Origin: Polyangium fumosum
GTDB lineage: Bacteria; Myxococcota_A; Polyangia; Polyangiales; Polyangiaceae
Length of the DNA stretch: 64,000 nt
Assembly: GCF_005144585.1 (NCBI RefSeq)
Contig: NZ_SSMQ01000003.1
Span: 243,301 to 307,300, forward strand
Direction: 5' to 3'
Shown: piece by piece, positions 53,901 through 61,686 of the stretch
Numbering within the stretch: position 1 is the stretch's first letter
Layout of the letters: the number at the start of each line of letters is the position of its first letter
Translations under genes and position numbers: made by a program
The notes under the pieces: model-generated
Told to the model about the DNA's origin: nothing
Database searches by the model: none
Seen by the model: only the letters and a program-made list of their open reading frames with translations

Positions 53901-54214
53901 AGGACGACTTCAGCTGCAACGGGCCGCCGGCAAGCGGTTGTTGGCTCACGATGGTCCAATCATAGCTATCAACCCACCGGAGGGGTGGACGAAGACTGGG
54001 CAGATCGCCCTCCGCCCTCACGTCTCCGGGTACATAACGTGCACCGTCAGAATCTCCCCGCACCTCCCCCCGCGCACCTCCCGCGCCGCCCGGTTCCCCC
54101 TCGCCTCCCGCCGCCTCGCCCTAACGCTGCCACGCCCGTCCCTGCCTCGAACTGGGCTCACCTGGCGGCTTCACCACGGGCACGGACCTGGGTGACGCCC
54201 AGCTGCTCCTTCTC
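53901..54214. other. Intergenic stretch with dispersed GC-rich repeat
   Basis: No convincing gene. The first about 150 bp continue the lower-GC segment. From 54061 a C-rich repeat shared with 58368-58578 begins, and the 124-bp duplication copy starts at 54215, so three different sequence origins abut here. Confidence 0.6.
54061..54200. repeat. Dispersed GC-rich intergenic repeat, copy A
   Basis: Two blocks (54061-54112 and 54125-54200) match 58368-58420 and about 58503-58578 in the same orientation, for example CGCGCCGCCCGGTTCCCCC and CCACGCCCGTCC followed by GGTGACGCC. Copy B has about 70 extra bases between blocks. Estimated by eye, the first block is about 90 percent and the second about 80 percent identical. 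Confidence 0.75.
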
Positions 54215-54338
54215 GCTCCGCGAGAAAGCAACGGTCGACGTGCGGGTCGCGACGACGGCGCTCGGCGTGGGCGCGGCGGGGGTGTTTCTTGGATTGGTGC
54301 TCGGGTGGATCAATCCCGAAGTGCACCCGAGCCCGGCG
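54215..54338. repeat. Direct repeat copy 2 (124 bp), detached gene fragment
   Basis: Copy of bases 52421-52544 without the signal peptide or start of its parent gene. Immediately after GGCG at 54338 the sequence changes to the truncated ORF at 54339. Confidence 0.9.
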
Positions 54339-54820
54339 GCTTCGTCATCTTCCACTACGACGGCGACACGACGTGGGCCCGCAGAGCCGAGGCGAAAACA
54401 CGCGAGCAGTTCGATCGGGAGATCCGCAACCGCGTCGCGCAGGTGCTCTCCGGCGCGCGGCGCTCCCCTGACGAAATCGCACAGAAGCTCGGGCGTATCA
54501 TCGAGTGCGTGCCGTTCTACAGCATCGAGGCATGGACCTACCAGGCGACGGCGAAGGCCATCGCCCTGTGCCGGGAGAAGCACCGCGGCGACGACATCCC
54601 GACCTTCGAGGCCTGGGGCGCGGATCGAACCAAGCTCGACGAGGTACACAAACCCAAGGAAAAGACCTGCCTCGGCGGCGAGCACAACGAAATGCTCGGC
54701 AAGTCCGTCGCCGTGTGGGACGTGGTCCAGGCGGGCGGCTCGATGATGTGGTTCGTCTGGAGCCTGCACGCGTGCCGGGATCTCGAAGACGCGCTCGCCC
54801 TCCCCAGCTCCGACCCCTGA
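54305..54820 (+). pseudogene. 5'-truncated gene fused to the duplicated fragment
   Basis: From 54339 an open frame reads GFVIFHYDGDTTWARRAEAK, then IIECVPFYSIEAWTYQATAK and NEMLGKSVAVWDVVQAGGS to a TGA at 54820 (about 160 residues). It begins in mid-domain: there is no start codon or signal of its own, and the only in-frame ATG (54305) lies in the 124-bp copy read in a foreign frame. The DGD and 'IEAWTYQ' segments hint at a Toprim- or nuclease-like protein end, but the family is not certain. Best seen as the 3' remnant of a gene cut by recombination. Confidence 0.65.
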
Positions 54821-54855
54821 ACGATCACGCTCGCCCTGGGCAGGCCTTTGCCCGC

Positions 54856-56154
54856 TCAGCTTCCCGGAGAGAATTGGATGGGATACATCACGGTCACGGT
54901 CCCCCCCTCCGGCGCAGGAAAAACGAGCTTCTCGAACGCCCCGACGACGCACGCGACGACCTTTTCATCTGGCAACAGCGGCTCCGCTCTCTCGGTCGCG
55001 AACTCCGCGGTTGGGTCCGGGCGTGCACCGGCCTTCGTGACGCGGCCGTCCTTTCCGATCACGAAAAGCACACCAAAGCGCCCTTCCAGGTCGGGATTCC
55101 GCTTCAACCCCTCCTGGTAGCAGGCCCGGAATGTGCCGAAGTTCATCCGAACGATGCGCTGGATCTCCCCCGGTGGGAGGCGGCCGGAGACCTGGAGGTT
55201 TCCGAGCCGAATGGCAGGCGGGCGCTGATCGATGGGCCCGGTGCCACGGGACTGAAAGCTCACCAAGACCTCCGCGGCCCCACCACCCGCGGCGGGAGCT
55301 GCCTTCTGCGCATCGACGATCGCCCCGAGCGCGCGCGTGGCCTCGCTGAAGAGCACGTCCGCATCCGCGGTCAACCACAGGCCTGCGGGACAGGGACGCG
55401 GCGCCTGCTGGCAAGCCCCGACGAGCGCGCTGCCGAGCTCGCGGGCCGCCGACGTCCCACGCTCGACCGTCCGATTCGCGATTTTTTCGAGCTGCTCTCG
55501 GCCCGCGCCGGAGGCGGGCGGCACGACCGCGAAGACCGTGAGCTCGAGCTCCTTCGGGCCGATGTGCAGCGCGCTCTGCCGGCGCGAGGGAACTCTGCTT
55601 TCGGGCGCCGGAAGCGGCGTGCCGGGAGGCAGCAGAGGGGGCGTCCGCAACTTCAGCCACCCCGAGCTGGTCGACACCCATGCCACTGGGCAGCCTGCAA
55701 ACGCGCTTGTCATGATGGCGCTGGCCGCGGCCGTGAAGGGGACGTCGGGCTCGACCTGGAAGACACATTCGCCAGAAGCAAGCCGGTCGATTCCGGGCTT
55801 GTGAAGCTCGCGCAGCGCCTCGAAGAGGGGATCGATCTTCTGGAGCCGGTCTCGAAGGAGCGCGGGGTCCCAAGATACGGCCGCGTCGTCGACGCGAATT
55901 TCCTTCAAGGCGACGCGAATGCGCGGCCCCTCGACCTGAACCTCGGCGGCCACAGGCGGCGGCGCCGCAGCGGTGGCAGGTGAGGGAGACACCGCCTCCT
56001 GTCGCGCCTGCGGCGGCGCTTGCGGCGGCGCTTGCGGTGGTGCTTGCGTGCAACCGACGACCCAGGCAGCCCATGCGAGCGCCGCGAACCGCTGTGGATT
56101 CGCGGCGCCCCGGTTCGAGCAGCGGACGACGTTCATGACCCTTGTGATCTTCAT
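54856..56154 (-). CDS. AgmX/PglI C-terminal-domain lipoprotein
   Basis: 432 residues. N-terminal signal with lipobox VVGC (AALAWAAWVVGCTQ), then a QAPPQAPPQAP repeat and Ala/Pro linker, a central domain of unknown type, and a C-terminal AgmX/PglI-like domain: IQRIVRMNFGTFRACYQEGL, NPDLEGRFGVLFVIGKDGRV, VVACVVGAFEKLVFPAPEGG and VTVMYPIQF. This TonB-like domain is frequent in myxobacteria (AgmX in adventurous gliding), often in envelope-spanning proteins. In-frame ATGs occur at 56154 and 56136; the choice is uncertain. Confidence 0.88.
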   Translation of the reverse strand: MKITRVMNVVRCSNRGAANPQRFAALAWAAWVVGCTQAPPQAPPQAPPQARQEAVSPSPATAAAPPPVAAEVQVEGPRIRVALKEIRVDDAAVSWDPALLRDRLQKIDPLFEALRELHKPGIDRLASGECVFQVEPDVPFTAAASAIMTSAFAGCPVAWVSTSSGWLKLRTPPLLPPGTPLPAPESRVPSRRQSALHIGPKELELTVFAVVPPASGAGREQLEKIANRTVERGTSAARELGSALVGACQQAPRPCPAGLWLTADADVLFSEATRALGAIVDAQKAAPAAGGGAAEVLVSFQSRGTGPIDQRPPAIRLGNLQVSGRLPPGEIQRIVRMNFGTFRACYQEGLKRNPDLEGRFGVLFVIGKDGRVTKAGARPDPTAEFATERAEPLLPDEKVVACVVGAFEKLVFPAPEGGTVTVMYPIQFSPGS

Positions 56155-56438
56155 CTGTGAGCCGCGCAGGGTTCCTCAGGAGCCGCTGGGTGGCAAGGAG
56201 AGCTTCGACGAGCCCTGCACGAAGCGGATCTACGGTGCCGACGCCGAACAAGCCGCCGACCTCGCCCGTGAGACCGTCCCTGCCCTGCTGGAGCACCGTG
56301 CCCGGGCATGTAGACCGGCGCCATCCGCGAGCTGCATTCCGGTCGGGAGCAGGCTCCCGCTCCCGCCCCCGCTTCTGCTCCCGCCTCCGCACCTCCACGA
56401 CCTTGGTGCCTGGGGTGATGCGCGGGATCAGCGCGAAA

Positions 56439-56879
56439 TCAGCGGGCCTCCGGAAGCACGTTCAAGCGGCGCCGGGTGGACAGCGCGAGCGCGCCGAGCG
56501 CGAGGAGCGTCCAGGCGGCGGACGAGCCAGCCCCGCTCGGGGCTGTCGCGCAGCCGGAGCGAGTGCGCTCCTGCTGTTTGCGGCACATAACGGCCACCTT
56601 TGTCTCCGAGACCGGGCCGCTGGCCTTGAGGTGCGCGGGGACGACACGGACACACCGGCGCTCGAAGCCTGCGCTGGCCTGCCGGCGATCGAACTCTCGC
56701 AGGTCCTCCTCCAGCGGGGCCTCGAAGCCGCCATCGGGGCACTGCTTCTCCAGCAGGCAAGGGTCCGCGGGGTCGCGCGGGGCGACGTCGGCGCGAGCCT
56801 CGCCGTGCACGAGGAGACCGGCGATGGCGCCGGCGGCGAGAGAAATCAATGCGGCGCGCGTCGTCTCCTGGCCCTTCAT
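56439..56879 (-). CDS. MYXO-CTERM-type secreted protein
   Basis: 146 residues. Signal peptide (LISLAAGAIAGLLVHGEARA), a Cys-bearing body (DPCLLEKQCPDGGFEAPLEE, RRCVRVVPAHL) and a C-terminal tail SGCATAPSGAGSSAAWTLLA with hydrophobic helix and TRRR: the MYXO-CTERM pattern (Gly-Cys, helix, Arg cluster). Starts 2 bp after the stop of the eCIS-leader-like gene, so it is likely co-transcribed. Surface or secreted; function unknown. Confidence 0.85.
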   Translation of the reverse strand: MKGQETTRAALISLAAGAIAGLLVHGEARADVAPRDPADPCLLEKQCPDGGFEAPLEEDLREFDRRQASAGFERRCVRVVPAHLKASGPVSETKVAVMCRKQQERTRSGCATAPSGAGSSAAWTLLALGALALSTRRRLNVLPEAR

Positions 56880-56881
56880 CT

Positions 56882-57989
56882 TCAGTACACCTTGAGCAGG
56901 TTCGCGGCCCACACCTTGGAGCAGGCGAGCTGGAGCCACGCGTGCTCGAAGATGGGCGGGCTCGCCACGAGCAGTCCTTTCGAGGAGTCCGCCACGTCGA
57001 TGTTGCCCCTCAGGTTGGCCTCGAAGAACAGCTCGGTGGTCGTGTACACGTTGTAGATGCCCACGGGCATCTCTCCGATCAGGAACCCGGAGTCGCTCTG
57101 GCCCGCGAAAAGCGACCTCGCCGCGGTGGGATCGGTGCCCGTTACGGACCCGACAAAGGCCTTCGCATTGATCTTCTCCCCGGGCGTGATCGAGCCGGTG
57201 TCCACCTCGGCAAGGAATTTTCCGGCCGGGACCATATCCTTCTGGCCTTGCTCCAGGCTCTTCTGCATATCGGCGGGCGAGCCGATGATGCGGATGCCCG
57301 CGAACGTCAGCAGTTGCCTGGTGGCGGTGGGGGAGGTGTCGAGCCACGATCGCCCCTCGCTCGCGGCCTTCTTGAGCTCCTTGATCAGAGACGGCAAATC
57401 CGGCTGCTCCAGCGTGAAGGCGGGTTTCTGCCCCTGATCGGACAGGAACCAGTTGCCCGACTTCAGGCGCCCGATGAGAAATGCATGGTTGACCGTGCCG
57501 CTCTTCGTCTCGCCGGCTTGGATGTACTTGGTGCGAGCATACCAGAAGATCTGCGCGATCTTGCCGGGGGCGAGGGACGTGAGCTTGGAGTCGGCGAGGA
57601 TGTCATCCAGCTTCTGGTGGTCCACGTCGGCGGAGGGGTTCAGGCCGAGCACGCGCTCGAGATAGTTCATGTCTCCCCAGTCGCTCAGGATGGTCGCCAG
57701 CTTCTGGAACTGGCTCTGAGGAACCGACGGTCGCCTTGCGCTGGACCGGCGGTGAGACGATGGGGACGCGGGAGAAATCGAATTGGAGACGAGGCGCGGC
57801 AGGCGGAGACGCTCCGGCCTCCATGTCTGGCTGCGAGTCCATGTGCCCGACGCGTGACCAGGGAACACGACCGAGCGTGGGTACGCCGGGCTTCACGGGG
57901 CGCGCCTGCGCCGGGCGCTGGGGCGCAGGCTTCGGGGCAGCAGGAGACTGTGCTGTCGATGGCTGGCGCTTACGCTCGAACGTAAACAT
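56882..57989 (-). pseudogene. eCIS-effector-like protein with frameshift after its leader
   Basis: The N-terminal frame from ATG 57989 encodes a basic/Pro-rich leader (MFTFERKRQPSTAQSP) and RLQFDFSRVPIVSPPVQRKA, like the leaders of eCIS-associated (DUF4157-type) cargo. Around 57725 the frame must shift by one base to continue in VPQSQFQKLATILSDWGDMN and the following about 270 residues to AANLLKVY. The C-terminal part is an intact-looking alpha/beta domain (FLIGRLKSGNWFLSDQGQK, GFLIGEMPVGIYNVYTTTEL) that I do not recognise. As read it is broken; if the shift is an error, it is a full cargo-like protein of about 368 residues. Followed by a MYXO-CTERM gene. Confidence 0.6.
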
Positions 57990-58749
57990 GGAGGAGCCTT
58001 CCCGTCTGGGGTCGCCCCGAGCCTACCACTTTTAATGGGCCAAGGCGATTAAGAACTCATGACCGCGCGCAAGAAAATGACCAGCTTTTTCAGCACTCGT
58101 CTCCTCGAGTCCCCCTGCGTCCACCCCGGCTTCCCCCTCACAGCACGGTCTCCCCACGTCATCGCGCGCGAGCGGCGTGCGCAAGTTACATGCGGTCTTC
58201 AGCGTCATGTAAAAGCAGTCGAACGTATTGGATCGGCTGGCGACAAGGCGAAGCAAACCAGAGCTTGCCTCCTGGAACTCCGTGCCCGGGGTGGCCCTCC
58301 GACCCCCATCGATGGAGCCACCCCTCACCCACCCCCGCGCCGCCCAAAAATCCCCCACCCCAGCCCTCACCTCCCCGCGCGCACGTCCCGCGCCGCCCGG
58401 TTCCCCCCTCACCTCCCGCCCCTCACGCCCTGCAAGCGCCACCGCCGCCCCGATCCACCCCTGCGCACGCCGTGACCTCACCCAGGTGACGCCTCACCTC
58501 GCCGCCGCCACGCCCGTCCTTGCCCCAAACCGCCCTCACCTGGCCGCTTCACCACGCGCGCGGACCCGGGTGACGCCCCGCCGCCCCCTTTTCGTCCCGC
58601 CGACGGCTGCATTGGCGGTTCCCACCTCCAACCCTGGAGGCTGGCACCACCAGGTCCCGACGCGCCCCGAACCCCTCCGCCGCCCTCCGAAACAGAAAAC
58701 CTCCTTCCTTCCCGCAAGATAGCCCCAACGCCACACCCCTCCGCCGCCC
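57990..58749. other. Long intergenic region with repeat copy B
   Basis: About 760 bp without a credible gene. It contains a short AT-richer segment near 58030-58090, the dispersed repeat copy B, very C-rich low-complexity sequence, and from about 58610 an upstream region resembling that of the second matrixin gene (TTGGCGG, CCTCCA/TGGAGG, GCAAGATAGCC). Confidence 0.6.
58368..58578. repeat. Dispersed GC-rich intergenic repeat, copy B
   Basis: Same orientation as 54061-54200. Blocks 58368-58420 and about 58503-58578 match it, with an intervening segment not in copy A. Together the copies enclose about 4.2 kb carrying the truncated gene, the AgmX-type lipoprotein, a MYXO-CTERM gene and the eCIS-like gene. 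Confidence 0.75.
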
Positions 58750-58765
58750 TGGCATGCCCGTTGCG
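58750..58765 (+). promoter_or_regulatory. Sigma-54-type (-24/-12) promoter of matrixin 1
   Basis: TGGCATGCCCGTTGCG has GG and GC separated by exactly 10 bases and fits TGGCAC-N5-TTGC closely. Expected start of transcription is about 58776, giving a leader of about 30 bases to ATG 58805. The same element precedes the paralog. Confidence 0.7.
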
Positions 58766-58804
58766 ATAGGGGTCCGCGTCCCTCGCACACGGAGAATGGA
58801 TCCC

Positions 58805-60097
58805 ATGGCCTCGACGAACCGCTTCGATTCTCGCCTCGCTCTTTTCCTCGCGCCCCTCGCCGCCGCCGCCTCGCTCGCCCTCGTGGGATGCGCGGCCGAT
58901 GACGTCACCACGCTCGGGGACGAAGATGCCGTGGCCGCCGAGGGCGCCGCGGGCCTCGGCCTCGGGGCGCGGGGCGCGGACGTGCGCAAGGTGTACGAGT
59001 ATCTTCGTCGTTATGGGTACTTCCAGAACGAGGAGCTCGCCGAGCATTACCCGGATTGGACCCCCGCCGTCTCGCGCGAGCCGGCCGATCCGGAGCTCTT
59101 CGACGAGGCGCTCGAAGAGGGCGTGCGGCTCTACCAAGCCCAGCAGGGCTTGCCCGTGACCGGGATCGTCGACGCCGAGACGCACCGGATCATGCAGATG
59201 CCCCGGTGCAGCCACCCCGATTATTACGATCCGCCGAGCGTCGTGCCGACCCTGGACATCGAAAACCCCTATACGCACTTCGGGGGGACCTGGTCGTCCA
59301 CGGCCCTGAGCTATAAATTCGCGAATTATACCTCGGACTTCGCCCAGGCCTCGGTCCGGTCCGCGATCGAGAGCGCGCTCTTCTCGTGGACCTCCTCCTC
59401 GACCTTCAGCTTCTCCGAGGTGAGCTCGGGCGAGAACATCTCGTTCGGGTTCTATACGGGCAGCCATGGGTGCAGCAGCGCCTTCGACGGCTCGTCCGGC
59501 GTCCTCGCCCACGCCTATTCGCCCGGCAGCGGCCTCGGCGGCGACGTGCACTTCGACGACGCCGAGTCGTGGTCGTCCGCGTTCCTCGAGACCGTCGCCC
59601 TGCACGAGGTCGGGCACGCCCTCGGCCTCGGCCATTCGACCGTCTCGAACGCGACCATGTACGCGTATTACACCGGCAACGACACCTCGCTCGCGGACGA
59701 TGATCGCGCAGGCATCTGGTCGCGTTACGCCTCCTATGCGTCGCCCTCGGGCTGCGGCTGGCTGAATGCCGGACAGGGGCTCGGGGCGGAGCAATCGGTC
59801 TGGTCGTGCGACGGCCGCTTTCAGCTCAAGTACCAGAGCGACGGCAACCTCGTGCTTTACATGGGCAGCTCGCCGCTCTGGGCCTCGGGCACGAACGGCG
59901 ACGGCGGGGACCGCGTGATCATGCAGGAGGACGGAAACCTCGTCATCTACAAGTCCACGGGCGAGCCCGTGTGGGCGACGGGCTCGAACAGCACCGCGAG
60001 CCGTTATGCCAATCTCACCGTGCAGAACGACGGCAACGTCGTGATCTATCGGTCCGACGGCAGCGTGGCCTGGAACAGCAAGACCTGCTGCCACTGA
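58805..60097 (+). CDS. Matrixin (M10A-like) metalloprotease lipoprotein with bulb-lectin domain, copy 1
   Basis: 430 residues. Lipoprotein signal (LAAAASLALVGCA, Cys29); peptidoglycan-binding-like prodomain (about 50-132, VRLYQAQQGLPVTGIVDAET); cysteine switch PRCSHPD (133-139); catalytic domain with HEVGHALGLGH (His267, Glu268, His271, His277) and a Met-turn ATMYAYY. The C-terminus is a bulb/mannose-lectin-type domain (about 318-430) with repeated QxDGNLVxY motifs (YQSDGNLVLYMG, MQEDGNLVIYKS, VQNDGNVVIYRS). This is the layout of a latent MMP zymogen. GGAG 10 bp upstream supports ATG 58805 over 58796. Probably a secreted or surface protease for predation or matrix remodelling. Confidence 0.93.
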   Translation: MASTNRFDSRLALFLAPLAAAASLALVGCAADDVTTLGDEDAVAAEGAAGLGLGARGADVRKVYEYLRRYGYFQNEELAEHYPDWTPAVSREPADPELFDEALEEGVRLYQAQQGLPVTGIVDAETHRIMQMPRCSHPDYYDPPSVVPTLDIENPYTHFGGTWSSTALSYKFANYTSDFAQASVRSAIESALFSWTSSSTFSFSEVSSGENISFGFYTGSHGCSSAFDGSSGVLAHAYSPGSGLGGDVHFDDAESWSSAFLETVALHEVGHALGLGHSTVSNATMYAYYTGNDTSLADDDRAGIWSRYASYASPSGCGWLNAGQGLGAEQSVWSCDGRFQLKYQSDGNLVLYMGSSPLWASGTNGDGGDRVIMQEDGNLVIYKSTGEPVWATGSNSTASRYANLTVQNDGNVVIYRSDGSVAWNSKTCCH

Positions 60098-60124
60098 GGC
60101 GAATCACAAACACCCCCCGCGCCT

Positions 60125-60165
60125 GTTGGCGGCTGCCGCCTCCAGCATGGAGGTTGCAGCCGCCA
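60125..60165 (+). promoter_or_regulatory. Long inverted repeat between the two matrixin genes
   Basis: TTGGCGGCTGC-CG-CCTCCA pairs with TGGAGG-TT-GCAGCCGCCAA around a 3-base centre (11 and 6 bp perfect, 2 mismatched). It lies 28 bp after the first gene's stop and about 97-137 bp before the second sigma-54 element, so it could be a terminator hairpin without T-run or an enhancer for a sigma-54 activator. A degenerate version precedes copy 1. Confidence 0.5.
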
Positions 60166-60261
60166 ACCCCGCCGCGCCCAGGACCTCCGTCCCGAAGCCG
60201 AGCCACCAAAACATCATTCCTTTCAGCAAGATAGCCGCGGCGTGGGCGGGCCCCGCCGAGC

Positions 60262-60277
60262 TGGCATGGCCGTTGCG
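60262..60277 (+). promoter_or_regulatory. Sigma-54-type (-24/-12) promoter of matrixin 2
   Basis: TGGCATGGCCGTTGCG with GG and GC 10 bases apart. About 55 bp from here to ATG 60317 are nearly identical to the copy-1 leader, including CACACGGAGAATGGATCCC. Confidence 0.7.
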
Positions 60278-60316
60278 ATAAGGGTCCGCGTCCCTCGCAC
60301 ACGGAGAATGGATCCC

Positions 60317-61618
60317 ATGGCCTCGACGAACCGCTTCGATTCTCGCCTCGCTCTCTCCCTCGCGCCCCTCGCCGCGGCCGCCTCGCTCGCCCTCGTCGGA
60401 TGCGCGGCCGACGACGTCACGGCGCTCGGCGACGAGAACGCCATGGCCGCCGAGGGCCTCGGCCTCGGCGCGCAGGGCAAAGAGGTGCGGGCGGTCTACG
60501 AGCACCTGCGCCGGTTCGGGTATTACCAGAACGAGGAGCTCGCCGAGCATTACGCCGACTGGACGCCCGCCGTCTCGCGCGAGCCGGCCGATCCAGAGCG
60601 CTTCGACGAGGCGCTCGAAGAGGGCGTGCGGCTCTACCAGGCGCAACACGGCCTGCCCGTGACCGGGATCGTCGACGCCGAGATGCAGCGAATCATGCAC
60701 ATGCCTCGCTGCGGCCACCCCGATTATTACGATCCGCCCAGCGTGGTGCCGACCTTCGAGATCGAAACCCCCTATTCGCACCTCGGAGGGACCTGGTCCT
60801 CGCCCGCGCTCTCGTACCGCTTCGACAATTACACCTCGGACCTGAGCCAATCGGCGATCCGCGCGGCGGTCCAGAGCGCGATGCTCCGGTGGAGCACCGT
60901 CACGAAATTCACCTTCACGGAGGTCACTTCGGGCGGGAACATCGTGATCGGCTTCTACACGGGCGACCACGGGGACGGCAGCGACAATGCGTTCGACGGC
61001 AAGTCCGGCACGCTCGCGCACGCCTGGTCGCCGGGCAGCGGCATCGGCGGCGATATCCATTTCGACGACGCCGAGTCGTGGTCGACCTCGTCGTCGGGCA
61101 CCCACTTCGAGACCGTGGCCCTGCACGAGCTCGGGCACGCCCTCGGCCTCGGCCATTCGAGCCACGATTACGCGGTCATGTACCCGACCTACAGCGGCGT
61201 GGACGTCTACCTGAGCTCCGACGATCACGCGGGAATCTGGTCGCGGTACGCCGCGTACAACGCGCCCTCGGGCTGCGGCTGGCTGAATGCCGGCGAGGGG
61301 CTCGGGAAAGGCGAATCGGTCTGGTCGTGCGACGGCCGCTTCCAGTTCATCTTCCAGAACGACGGCAACCTCGTGCTCTACAAGAACGGCAGCGCGCTCT
61401 GGGAATCGGACACGAACGGCGACGGCGCCGACCGCGTCCTCCTGCAGGAGGACGGGAACCTCGTCATGTACAAGTCCACGGGCCAGAAGGTGTGGGAGAC
61501 GGACTCGAATTCGACGGCGAACCAATACGCCAACCTGGCCGTGCAGAACGACGGCAACCTCGTGCTTTACAAGAACGGCGGCGGCGTGGCCTGGACCAGC
61601 AACACCTGCTGCCACTGA
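60317..61618 (+). CDS. Matrixin (M10A-like) metalloprotease lipoprotein with bulb-lectin domain, copy 2
   Basis: 433 residues, tandem paralog of the preceding gene with identical domain order: lipobox LVGC, peptidoglycan-binding-like prodomain, cysteine switch PRCGHPD (the exact MMP form apart from His), HELGHALGLGH zinc site, Met-turn AVMYPTY and C-terminal bulb-lectin repeats (FQNDGNLVLYKN, LQEDGNLVMYKS, VQNDGNLVLYKN) ending NTCCH like copy 1 (KTCCH). The signal region is nearly identical, while the catalytic and lectin parts have diverged, suggesting different target specificity. Own sigma-54-type promoter and ribosome site. Confidence 0.93.
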   Translation: MASTNRFDSRLALSLAPLAAAASLALVGCAADDVTALGDENAMAAEGLGLGAQGKEVRAVYEHLRRFGYYQNEELAEHYADWTPAVSREPADPERFDEALEEGVRLYQAQHGLPVTGIVDAEMQRIMHMPRCGHPDYYDPPSVVPTFEIETPYSHLGGTWSSPALSYRFDNYTSDLSQSAIRAAVQSAMLRWSTVTKFTFTEVTSGGNIVIGFYTGDHGDGSDNAFDGKSGTLAHAWSPGSGIGGDIHFDDAESWSTSSSGTHFETVALHELGHALGLGHSSHDYAVMYPTYSGVDVYLSSDDHAGIWSRYAAYNAPSGCGWLNAGEGLGKGESVWSCDGRFQFIFQNDGNLVLYKNGSALWESDTNGDGADRVLLQEDGNLVMYKSTGQKVWETDSNSTANQYANLAVQNDGNLVLYKNGGGVAWTSNTCCH

Positions 61619-61663
61619 GGGCGCGGACCGCCGAGTTCGGTGCGTGCCAGGAGCGGCGATCGA

Positions 61664-61686
61664 GGCGCCGCGGGGGGCGCTCTTTC
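61664..61686 (+). terminator. Weak hairpin after matrixin 2
   Basis: GCGCC-GCGGGG-GGCGC followed by TCTTTC lies between the matrixin stop and the convergent gene. The stem is short; moderate evidence only. Confidence 0.3.

Noticed and set aside
58032..58481. 149-codon minus-strand frame in the long intergenic region
   Set aside because: Arg/Gly-rich, no ribosome site, spans repeat copy B and changes composition along its length; no recognisable domain.
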